DNA of 5,578 nucleotides from Burkholderiales bacterium (GTDB lineage: Bacteria > Pseudomonadota > Gammaproteobacteria > Burkholderiales > Casimicrobiaceae). The notes under the pieces are model-generated. The model had not been told where the DNA came from. It ran no database searches and was given only the letters and a program-made list of their open reading frames with translations. Below, piece after piece: positions 1 to 5,450 of this stretch (positions are counted from its first letter, which is position 1; every line of letters starts with the position of its first letter). Both the position numbers and the translations under genes were made by a program. The stretch spans positions 1 through 5,578 of the forward strand of contig JANXNO010000107.1 of the NCBI GenBank assembly GCA_025354075.1, read 5' to 3'.

Positions 1-574
1 CAATTAGAAGCGGTCAACGGAGAGGCGCAAAAGACGCAGCAAGCCCACCAACCGCTCAGATTCCAAGGCCAGTACTTCGACGAAGAAACCGGGCTTCACT
101 ACAACCGCTTTCGGTACTATGATCCCGATCAAGGTCGGTTCTGTTCACGGGATCCGATTGGGTTATGGGGGGGGCGAAAATGCGCATCAATACGCACCGA
201 ATGCCACTGGATGGGTCGATCCACACGGCTTGCTTTGCTGGGCCGCTGCAAAAAAAGCTTACTGGAAAGCTAAAGCAGTTGCTGAACTGATGAGCCCTAC
301 CGGTAAATACTCGCCCAAAAACATTGACGCCATGTCTAGGGGCAACGCGCCATCAATGCTCGCAAGAGTTCGCCTTAAGGACGGAAGCATCGTTGAGCGG
401 TCAATTCCGATGGAACTACACCACACGTATCTGCCCCAGAGGTGTGGTTCGGAGAAGGCAAATGAAGCTTGGAACCTCACTGAGGCAACGCCGTGGGGTC
501 ACGCATCAATGGACAAATATAGGTATCCCGGCATGGAATTAATCAAAATTATCAAAGGAACCAATGGGTTCTAA
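1..574 (+). CDS. Rhs family protein, 3' end, with HNH/Endo VII-like nuclease tip (frameshifted at G8 tract)
   Basis: The gene enters from outside the window. From base 1 the core frame reads into the classic Rhs core end, with [20 protein letters not shown] and then DPIGL at 151-165. Core proteins of this kind form a YD-repeat shell around a toxic C-terminal tip. The motif should continue as GGEN..QYAPN, and it does (170-202), but one frame over. The core frame instead stops at 271-273. The tip frame continues through DPHGL (218-232) and a 113-residue variable tip to TAA at 572-574. The tip has a GNAP segment, an LHH motif (His codons 419-424) and a downstream His in WGHASMD (500-502). This is the pattern of HNH/Endo VII-superfamily toxin nucleases, possibly the LHH type, which would cut DNA in target cells. 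The ATG at 119 lies out of frame over the core motif and is not a real start. Unless the extra G is a sequencing error, the tip is not translated as part of the core. Rhs identity is firm; the nuclease subtype is tentative. Confidence 0.85.
49..162 (+). repeat. Rhs core-end direct repeat, copy 1
   Basis: This stretch matches 3306-3419 at about 92% (9 mismatches in 114 by hand alignment, no gaps). Bases 73-134 are identical to 3330-3391. It encodes the conserved end of the Rhs core, from [10 protein letters not shown] to DPIG. Weaker similarity continues past the G8 tract to about 238, through the QYAPN and DPxGLxCW codons. Such repeats are the expected crossover sites for swapping tips. Here they flank a segment of about 3.2 kb. 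Confidence 0.9.
167..174 (+). other. G8 homopolymer causing a +1 frameshift at the core/tip junction
   Basis: Eight consecutive G's sit between the DPIGL codons and GGEN codons. The second Rhs copy has 12 bases between the ATT-GGG codons and the GAA codon of GGEN; this copy has 13. With seven G's the sequence would read [17 protein letters not shown] without interruption. The extra base is seen directly. Whether it is slippage in the cell, a fixed mutation or a read error cannot be decided from this sequence. Confidence 0.85.
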
Positions 575-580
575 TTCTTG

Positions 581-587
581 AAGGAAG
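581..587 (+). promoter_or_regulatory. Shine-Dalgarno sequence of the first immunity gene
   Basis: AAGGAAG lies just upstream of the ATG at 592, with AGGA ending six bases before it. It is the clearest ribosome binding site in the window and supports both that start and the reality of the gene. It falls in the 17-base gap after the tip's stop codon, so tip and immunity gene are probably co-transcribed. Confidence 0.7.
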
Positions 588-591
588 TACG

Positions 592-1086
592 ATGAAGAAA
601 CCTCAGTGGGCGGAGCAATGGACGGAGGATGATCGACAGGCTTCGATCTTTCGCGGGGTTGCACTAGGTGGTGGCGCTGAAAAGTATGGCGCAGGCGTTA
701 ATTCGGACGAGGCGCAAGATTTCCTGAATGCCCTGTGGCAAAAATTCAAAGCTACTGGTATTGCGACGCCAGACGTGACGTGGATCACTGAATCGCTCCC
801 CAGTGAAGTTGAGGCGTGGGTGGATATCGAACTGCGAAGCAAATTTCCCGCTCCGAACGGCAGACCCGTCTGGATTGACACGCCAGATTGGCGGTTTCAC
901 AACGGCGAGCCAATGCTGTATCTGGGTTGCGTGGTGAGCGACATGCGCAATACCGACGAAACGAAATCAAAGCGGTACGTATATCTGTTTGAAGGAAAAT
1001 CCCGCTCTGATCTCGGCGGGCACGAGGTGGTCTACAAAATGAGTATTCAGGACTCCAATTCCGTTGGAAGCAGCCACTACGGTTAA
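592..1086 (+). CDS. Probable immunity protein for the first HNH tip (164 aa)
   Basis: I do not recognise the family. The call rests on position: it starts 17 bases after the stop of an Rhs nuclease tip, on the same strand and behind a good ribosome binding site, where cognate immunity genes sit. The protein is cytosolic in appearance, with no signal peptide or membrane segment, and is acidic and Trp-rich (WAEQW near the start, then VTWITESLP, VWIDTPDWRF). A run of alternating hydrophobic residues near 108-135, followed by a short Lys/Arg-rich stretch and VYLFEG, suggests beta-sheet. Its job would be to bind and block the tip nuclease inside the producer. If the tip frame is broken, this gene may persist to protect against siblings that still deliver the toxin. 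The gene is convincing; the function is inferred from context. Confidence 0.7.
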   Translation: MKKPQWAEQWTEDDRQASIFRGVALGGGAEKYGAGVNSDEAQDFLNALWQKFKATGIATPDVTWITESLPSEVEAWVDIELRSKFPAPNGRPVWIDTPDWRFHNGEPMLYLGCVVSDMRNTDETKSKRYVYLFEGKSRSDLGGHEVVYKMSIQDSNSVGSSHYG

Positions 1087-1104
1087 TTTTCACGACTGAA
1101 GTCT

Positions 1105-1116
1105 CTGGATATCCAG
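1105..1116. repeat. 12-bp perfect palindrome in the gap before the LRR gene
   Basis: CTGGATATCCAG reads the same on both strands. It lies in the 46-base gap between the first immunity gene and the LRR-like gene, 16 bases before the latter's ATG. It could be an operator half-site pair or chance. No T-run follows, so it is not a terminator. Confidence 0.3.
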
Positions 1117-1132
1117 CGGGCGCAGGCAGCTG

Positions 1133-2065
1133 ATGGACGCTAAGACGACTATTTTTGGTGACGTGGTTCTAAACGGTACCGATGACGGGATGCTGTCGCA
1201 GGACGGTGATCTGATCTTGAGTGGATTTGCGTCCGGAACGCCGTCGGTTAGCCTACTCCATGTTCCAATGCAAAAGTACGCAAAACTCTTACGCGATCTC
1301 GCTCCACTTTCATTCACCTACGTAAATTTGACCGACGAATCAAGCACCGTCGACATGAGCTTGTTCCGCGACGTCGGTCAGCTTGCTCGGCTCAGTGTCC
1401 AGACTTCCGTGCAACACAGCTTTGTGTTGGGACGCGACGTATCGGAATTTGTGGCCCTTCGAGAGGCTTCGATTCGTGGGTCGATTCCAAAGGCGTTTCC
1501 GGAAATCGATCTATTCCCCAACGTTGTGAAATTGACGACAGACTTCGCAAAGGGGACTTCGCCGAAGTGGATGGCTTCGAAAAGACTTATTGACTTAACC
1601 GTTTATGGATTACGGGCAGATGACGTCAGCTTGCTTTGCGAATTGACTGCATTGCGCCGACTTTGCCTAGTAGACGGCTCGTTGCAATCCTTGAACGGGC
1701 TCGAGGAAATACCTGCTTTGGAAACGCTACATTGCGTACGAACGAGACGGCTCAGTGACTTGTCGGCGTTAAATAAATCAAAGCGACTGGTGAATATAAA
1801 GTTTGAGTCGTTCAGGAAAGTCACAGACTGGTCTGCTCTGGCACACTCCTCGAAGTGGCGCAGCATCAGCGTAGAGATTGCCGACTCAATAGGATTTATT
1901 GAATCTCTGCCGCACCTCACATTTTTCTATTGTGGCGAAGTGCTTGACGGAAATACAAGCTTCGCCGCGAATCATGCGGTATTGACGGCGGCTGAAAACG
2001 AGAGTTTGCGATTACAGCGTTTGGGGACGCCTGAAAACATTCCATTTTACGAACTGCTTTTTTGA
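1133..2065 (+). CDS. Leucine-rich-repeat-like protein, possible second immunity protein (310 aa)
   Basis: The C-terminal half carries irregular repeats of about 21-23 residues with the L..L..L.L spacing of leucine-rich repeats. Clear units are LTALRRLCLVDGSLQSLNGL (171-190), IPALETLHCVRTRRLSDLSAL (193-213), SKRLVNIKFESFRKVTDWSAL (216-236) and one near 240-262. The N-terminal half is less regular, with SLFRDVGQLARLSV (76-89) as a possible degenerate unit. No signal peptide or membrane segment is seen, so it is probably cytoplasmic. LRR folds are binding scaffolds. Next to an Rhs tip and its immunity gene, with no room for another toxin in the 46-base gap, it is either an extra immunity protein or one orphaned when its toxin was lost. 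The ATG at 1133 is the only sensible start: the frame is closed at 1097-1099, and a weak AGG sits six bases upstream of the ATG. The repeats are seen; the role is inferred. Confidence 0.7.
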   Translation: MDAKTTIFGDVVLNGTDDGMLSQDGDLILSGFASGTPSVSLLHVPMQKYAKLLRDLAPLSFTYVNLTDESSTVDMSLFRDVGQLARLSVQTSVQHSFVLGRDVSEFVALREASIRGSIPKAFPEIDLFPNVVKLTTDFAKGTSPKWMASKRLIDLTVYGLRADDVSLLCELTALRRLCLVDGSLQSLNGLEEIPALETLHCVRTRRLSDLSALNKSKRLVNIKFESFRKVTDWSALAHSSKWRSISVEIADSIGFIESLPHLTFFYCGEVLDGNTSFAANHAVLTAAENESLRLQRLGTPENIPFYELLF

Positions 2066-2094
2066 TTCGTATGTAGAGCGCGTCCGATTAGTTA

Positions 2095-2330
2095 TCGCCG
2101 CAAGAATTGTCCTGCATCACCCTCAACGGTGACGGCCAGCCCACGGCCAACACCGCCACGACCGGGGCGGCAACCTGCTCGAAACCATCGAGCTCGCAGC
2201 ATCAGCAAAAGCAGGAAAAAGCACCACCGCCTACGGCTACGACCGCTTAGGCCAACTGCTCAGCGCCACACGCAGTGCAGCCCACCAGCCCACGCTCAAA
2301 GAGCGCTTCGCCTTTGACCCGGCGCACACC
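2095..2330 (+). pseudogene. 5'-truncated Rhs core remnant leading into the second Rhs reading frame
   Basis: Rhs-like coding sequence begins somewhere between the stop at 2089-2091 and about 2116, with no promoter, start codon or N-terminal core. A first stretch reads ITLNGDGQPTA (2116-2148). The next, one frame over, reads QHRHDRGGNLLE (from 2148), a normal YD-repeat phrase. One missing base near 2148 would join them. From 2133 the second frame stays open through YGYDRLGQLL and FAFDPAHT into the gene at 2331, but has no ATG, GTG or TTG before that point. This looks like the ragged left edge of a displaced cassette. The exact homology boundary is not determinable by eye. Confidence 0.55.
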
Positions 2331-3830
2331 GTGGTGCCGCTGCCGGGCGGTGAACCAGGCTCCGGCAACGCCACCCCCGCCACCTCCACCACCCCCGCCA
2401 ACCCATCCAAGGCAAGCAACCCCGCCAACCCCGCCTACCGCTACGACGGCCACGGCAACCTGATCGAGAAGCGATTGGGTAACCCCGCCAGCCCGCACAC
2501 CGTCATTCACCTGCAATGGGATGTCGAGCACCAACTGCAAGCGAGCCTCACGCTCAAGAAAACCGCCACCGAGCAAGGCCGCAGTCTAGAAACCACCACC
2601 CGCAGCGAATACGCCTACGACGGCTTTGGGCGACGCATTCTGAAGCGCACCACGCACCTCAAAGCGGCGCAGACGAAAGCGGGTAGCGGTAACACCGGCA
2701 CCACCGCTAACAACACCAACACCACCACCGCCTTCACCTGGGACGGCAATCGACTGCTCGAAGAAACAAGCAACAACAAACGCCTCACCTACCTGTACGA
2801 ACCGGACTCGTTTGCGCCACTGGCGCAGTTGGTGCATGAACCGCCACGCACCGACTCAAAACAACCGTTCGCCCTGAGCGAAGCGAAGGGTTTGATCGCA
2901 GGAGAAAACGCAGACGACGACGAGTCCCCCCGCGCCGCACAAACCCGCCTTCTCGACCAAATGCAGCACGAGCGGCGCGAGATGCGCGCCAAGCTCGCGT
3001 TGGCCTACGCGAAAGGACAACGACGCGCCATTCCTGCGGCGCATGCGGTACGTGAAACCACGAGCTCAACAGCCGTCAGCAAACAAGCGACAAACGTTGC
3101 AATCGAAGCCACCACCGTTCAAGCAAAACCCAAAACATGGCAAGTCCATTACTTCCACAACGACCAGATCGGCACCCCGCGAGAGCTCAGCAACGAGCAA
3201 GGCGAGATCACCTGGGCGGCTAGCTACAAAGCGTGGGGCAATACGATCAAAGTGGAGTGGCTCCAAACTGACGCGACCCCCGAATCACACGAAGCAAAGG
3301 CGCATCAACCGCTACGTTTCCAAGGCCAATACTTCGACGAAGAAACCGGGCTTCACTACAACCGCTTTCGGTACTATGATCCCGATCAAGGAAGGTTCTG
3401 TTCGAGAGATCCGATTGGGCTTGTTGGGGGTGAAAATCTTCGTCAATACGCTCCGAATCCAAGCGGTTGGGTTGATCCAACTGGGTTGGCATGTTGGCAG
3501 GATAAATTCAGGAAACGCCCCAAAGAAGAGGTTGAAAGGCTACGCAAGGAGTTTGATTCAAAGCATCGCGGTGAGTATCTGAAACAGCTAGCAAATACAC
3601 CGGGAGCTGATAGGGCTTTTAGCGCCGATCAGTTAGCTGCGATGAGAAACGGTAGCGCCCCACTGGGCTCCGATGGAAAATTGATGGTGGTTCACCATAA
3701 GGTGCCGCTGTTCCGAGGCGGTGAAAATGCGACCGCAAATTTCGACTTACTGACTGCAAGCGAACATCAGAAGCGCATGAAAGACCTTCACTATTACCCG
3801 GATGGAAAAAACCCTTATGGATGTCCCTGA
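2331..3830 (+). CDS. Rhs core fragment with HNH nuclease tip (second cassette)
   Basis: The core part shows YD-repeat phrases (YRYDGHGNLIEK at 37-48, YAYDGFGRRILKR at 94-106) and TYLYEPDSFAPLAQLVHE (153-170). The near-invariant HNDQIGTPRELSNEQGEITW (276-295), the [20 protein letters not shown] segment (331-350), DPIGL (360-364) and DPTGL (382-386) follow. After DPTGL comes a 113-residue tip: a charged helix (about 389-425), then AMRNGSAPLGSDGK (437-450), VHHKVPL with His455 and His456, GGENATANF (463-471) and SEHQKR with His479. This is a complete HNH/Endo VII-like metal-dependent nuclease signature, so it is probably a DNase. The formal GTG start at 2331 only marks the first usable codon; homology and the open frame continue upstream, so the gene is 5'-truncated and may be silent until recombined onto a full Rhs. 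The core is GC-rich, the tip clearly less so. The last 29 bases overlap the next gene. Confidence 0.85.
   Translation: MVPLPGGEPGSGNATPATSTTPANPSKASNPANPAYRYDGHGNLIEKRLGNPASPHTVIHLQWDVEHQLQASLTLKKTATEQGRSLETTTRSEYAYDGFGRRILKRTTHLKAAQTKAGSGNTGTTANNTNTTTAFTWDGNRLLEETSNNKRLTYLYEPDSFAPLAQLVHEPPRTDSKQPFALSEAKGLIAGENADDDESPRAAQTRLLDQMQHERREMRAKLALAYAKGQRRAIPAAHAVRETTSSTAVSKQATNVAIEATTVQAKPKTWQVHYFHNDQIGTPRELSNEQGEITWAASYKAWGNTIKVEWLQTDATPESHEAKAHQPLRFQGQYFDEETGLHYNRFRYYDPDQGRFCSRDPIGLVGGENLRQYAPNPSGWVDPTGLACWQDKFRKRPKEEVERLRKEFDSKHRGEYLKQLANTPGADRAFSADQLAAMRNGSAPLGSDGKLMVVHHKVPLFRGGENATANFDLLTASEHQKRMKDLHYYPDGKNPYGCP
2865..2894. repeat. REP-like dispersed palindromic element inside the Rhs core
   Basis: On the + strand this reads through PFALSEAKG in frame (residues 179-187 of the Rhs fragment). 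On the reverse strand it has the form CCCT-TCGCTTCGCTC-AGGG followed by CGAAC, with an internal TTCGC/GCGAA pairing. From memory, close variants of this sequence recur by the hundreds in many proteobacterial genomes, usually between genes. Here it sits in the extended linker of the core and keeps the frame open. Family membership is from recall and not searched. Confidence 0.5.
3306..3419 (+). repeat. Rhs core-end direct repeat, copy 2
   Basis: This is the partner of 49-162, about 92% identical over 114 bases, with a perfectly conserved stretch at 3330-3391. It encodes [16 protein letters not shown] to DPIG in the second Rhs fragment. Here the frame runs on normally through LVGGENLRQYAPN, which gives the reference for spotting the extra G in copy 1. 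Confidence 0.9.
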
Positions 3831-4290
3831 ACTATCTTGTTCGGCGTGTAGCAAAACGTTTGTGCCAAGCCTCGAGCAGCTTGAACTCATTTCTGAGCGG
3901 AAGGCCGCTGGCGCACATATTGCCATGCTGAAGTGTCCGAATTGTTGGATGAGTTTTAGTGTTGACTTGTCTACGGGAATTGAGCCGCGCGAGGAAACAA
4001 TTTATCGTTGTCCGGTATCTCGCTGTACTGGAATTGTTGCCAACATAGAAAATCCTGAGAATTCGTCCGAATCGGTGTGGGGTTGCTCATATTGCGGGTC
4101 GTACTGGACCAACCTGATTGATTTAATCGGCGACATACGAGAGGCGATCAGGCGTCATCCATATCGCGAGCGCTTCTATGTGGAAACCGATGCCGGATAC
4201 CAGCCGTCTACTATCGACATGGACGAAAAATACTACGAAATGATTACGCAGGAACCGCAGGACGAAGCGAGCGGGTTCCGCCGAGATTGA
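3802..4290 (+). CDS. Two-zinc-ribbon protein, probable immunity protein for the second HNH tip (162 aa)
   Basis: The protein carries four cysteine pairs: C13-x2-C16, C45-x2-C48, C70-x4-C75 and C95-x2-C98. They are arranged as two treble-clef or zinc-ribbon modules in the first 100 residues. The C-terminal 60 residues are acidic and Tyr-rich (MDEKYYEMITQEPQDE). The gene overlaps the 3' end of the HNH tip by 29 bases in another frame, which suggests translational coupling; it is the natural immunity candidate. ATG 3802 and ATG 3817 (residue 6) are both possible starts. Neither has a strong ribosome binding site, and the cysteines are kept either way. No membrane segment or signal peptide. I know of no named immunity family that fits from sequence alone; an alternative is a small regulatory or nucleic-acid-binding zinc protein that travelled with the cassette. 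Confidence 0.75.
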   Translation: MEKTLMDVPELSCSACSKTFVPSLEQLELISERKAAGAHIAMLKCPNCWMSFSVDLSTGIEPREETIYRCPVSRCTGIVANIENPENSSESVWGCSYCGSYWTNLIDLIGDIREAIRRHPYRERFYVETDAGYQPSTIDMDEKYYEMITQEPQDEASGFRRD

Positions 4291-4432
4291 CTCAATTACC
4301 TGCGCGACATTCAAGGCCGACTGCTACAGAATATCGTCGCCGGACAGATCGGTCGCCTGTTGCCGATTTCGATCAACGCGAATACGCTTCCGGTGGCAGT
4401 GCGTCGGCGTACCATGCGCTGACCATAGCGGC
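4291..4432 (+). other. Region without an intact gene, probably decayed coding sequence
   Basis: No intact gene lies between the zinc-ribbon gene and the short toxin-like frame at 4433. Protein-like phrases appear in different frames: YLRDIQGRLLQNIVAGQIG (from 4297) in the first, EYASGGSASAYHALT (about 4380-4424) in the second, then SGVDPANFPRS (from 4427) in the third. Joining them would need single-base changes, consistent with a decayed toxin tip, but this is only suggestive. No hairpin-plus-T-run terminator or promoter was recognised. Confidence 0.35.
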
Positions 4433-4624
4433 GTGGATCCGGCAAATTTCCCGAGGTCTATGCGGACGCAAGTTCAGGCGTTTACAGCGCTTGATGACAT
4501 TTGCGTGGCGAGCAGTAAGGAGCTTGCTAATCCTCAGTATGGCCCAGGTGGCGCAACACAGTACTACGTCACGGTCGCGGACAGAGTTAAGTTGGTTCCC
4601 GGTCCGACGATTGGCCTCAAATGA
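4433..4624 (+). pseudogene. C-terminal remnant of a third toxin tip (about 63 aa)
   Basis: This short frame opens with a GTG that has no ribosome binding site. It reads SMRTQVQAFTALDDICVA, then ASSKELANPQYGPGGATQYY, and ends PGPTIGLK. The GPGGATQYYV pattern close to a C-terminus resembles the last strands of secreted polymorphic toxin domains, though I cannot name the family. Upstream sequence appears frameshifted, and there is no Rhs core or DPxGL junction in front of it, so it is probably the tail of a displaced tip. Its TGA overlaps the ATG of the next gene as ATGA, as in toxin/immunity pairs. A real small gene is possible but less likely. Confidence 0.45.
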
Positions 4625-5088
4625 TTGACTTTGAGGTAGGGTGTTATTCGCCTTCAAGCGAGGTTAGTTTCCCTCTTTTGGGGCTAACTTACGAAACCGC
4701 GACGCGCGAGTATAAAGAATGGCACAAGCATACGAATCCCCACATCGCGACGCTTGTATCGCTGCGGGGACCCGATGAGGAGTTGGTTGAAGGAAAGTCG
4801 TTCTCCGTGTACTTGGGCTTCGACGGGGACACGCTTCTCGACCTTGTATTGCGGCCCAACTTTGGGTCAATGCATGACCTAGCATGGGAAGAGATTAGTT
4901 CAGAAAAGTTGGTCGATCAAACGGCCGAGTTGGCTCGAGTTGTGACATTGTTGCTCGGTGCTTCCGCTAAGCCAAAACGTGGTTCCTGTCGAATCTGGTC
5001 ACTGATTTGGGGGGAAATCGAGGTGTGGGGCGAATCGCGAAGTTTTTCCTATGGCGTTCGACTGACGCCTCGGCCAACACTACGCTAA
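4621..5088 (+). CDS. Probable immunity protein of the third cassette (155 aa)
   Basis: No family is recognised. The start ATG at 4621 overlaps the stop of the preceding toxin-like frame (ATGA). There is little Shine-Dalgarno signal, so translation probably depends on the ribosome finishing the upstream frame. The protein looks soluble. It contains WHKHTNPHIATLVSL, an acidic stretch DEELVEG, and FSVYLGFDGDTLLDLVLRP. A helix around 92-117 (SEKLVDQTAELARVVTLLL) follows, then a Trp-rich C-terminal region (RIWSLIWGEIEVWGE). Mixed alpha/beta content and size fit typical immunity proteins. The role is inferred from the coupled upstream toxin remnant and the surrounding Rhs cassettes. Confidence 0.65.
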   Translation: MIDFEVGCYSPSSEVSFPLLGLTYETATREYKEWHKHTNPHIATLVSLRGPDEELVEGKSFSVYLGFDGDTLLDLVLRPNFGSMHDLAWEEISSEKLVDQTAELARVVTLLLGASAKPKRGSCRIWSLIWGEIEVWGESRSFSYGVRLTPRPTLR

Positions 5089-5107
5089 ATTTTTTCGCCA
5101 TCGTTAC

Positions 5108-5416
5108 ATGAATCAACACTGCCTTATTTACGAAAATTTTGATCGGTTGCTGGAGTCGGCTGCGAGGGCGATTTTGACGACAGTCGGTGTAACCAGACTT
5201 CGATATGTTGAACGGCAGCTCGCAAATCAAGGCTATGATTTCTGGTGGGAAGGTAGGCTAAATGGGATACGGTACCGCGTTCGTGGAGACAGTTGGTATC
5301 CAGAGAAACTGCGGCAGACAATCACGGTGATATTGACGGGCGAATCAGCAGAAGCGAGGGTTCAGATATTGAGCGACGCAGCGCAGAACAATGGCTGGTC
5401 GATGCGCGCAAAGTGA
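5108..5416 (+). CDS. Small unrecognised protein in the Rhs array (102 aa)
   Basis: The gene follows the previous one after 19 bases on the same strand. No Shine-Dalgarno is visible before the ATG, the only ATG near the 5' end of the frame. The protein starts MNQHCLIYENFDRLLESAAR, a likely helix, and continues with YDFWWEGRLNGIRYRVRGDS, which looks like beta-hairpins rich in aromatic and basic residues. It then has TITVILTGESAEARVQIL and a short C-terminal helix. It is compact, soluble and of immunity-protein size. It may be a partner of the preceding gene or a second orphan immunity gene. Right after its stop the next Rhs core fragment begins. It is probably a real gene; the function is unknown. 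Confidence 0.55.
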   Translation: MNQHCLIYENFDRLLESAARAILTTVGVTRLRYVERQLANQGYDFWWEGRLNGIRYRVRGDSWYPEKLRQTITVILTGESAEARVQILSDAAQNNGWSMRAK

Positions 5417-5450
5417 GTGTCGAGCAATCAAGGGTCACAAGTGTCCGCGC

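Noticed and set aside
119..169. ATG at 119 as start of a 151-residue protein
   Set aside because: It reads the conserved core codons for YYDPDQGRF and DPIG out of frame. The apparent N-terminus is an artefact, and the tip proper only makes sense from the GGEN codons at 170 onward.
2129..2317. Arg/Pro-rich 62-residue frame on the + strand
   Set aside because: It is an alternate-frame shadow over the Rhs phrase DRGGNLLE to FAFDPAHT; its composition is typical of a GC-rich misreading.
2275..2463. Polyproline-rich frame
   Set aside because: The run of prolines comes from reading the Ala/Pro/Thr-rich Rhs linker codons in another frame.
2247..3069. Several antisense frames, including Gly/Val-rich ones
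   Set aside because: They lie opposite the well-supported Rhs core, have no family-like motifs, and arise from GC3-rich codons on the other strand.
3043..3582. 179-residue frame on the + strand
   Set aside because: It overlaps the Rhs core motifs HNDQIGTPREL and [10 protein letters not shown] in a different frame, and its sequence has the Ser/Arg/Lys bias of a shadow.
4287..4628. 113-residue frame starting in the stop of the zinc-ribbon gene
   Set aside because: It is Arg/Ser-rich and overlaps the better toxin-like frame at 4433-4624. Only its middle (YASGGSASAYHALT) looks protein-like, and that is better explained as decayed toxin sequence.
5088..5107. T-run after the 155-residue gene as a terminator
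   Set aside because: The T6 run is present, but I see no GC-rich hairpin directly before it.
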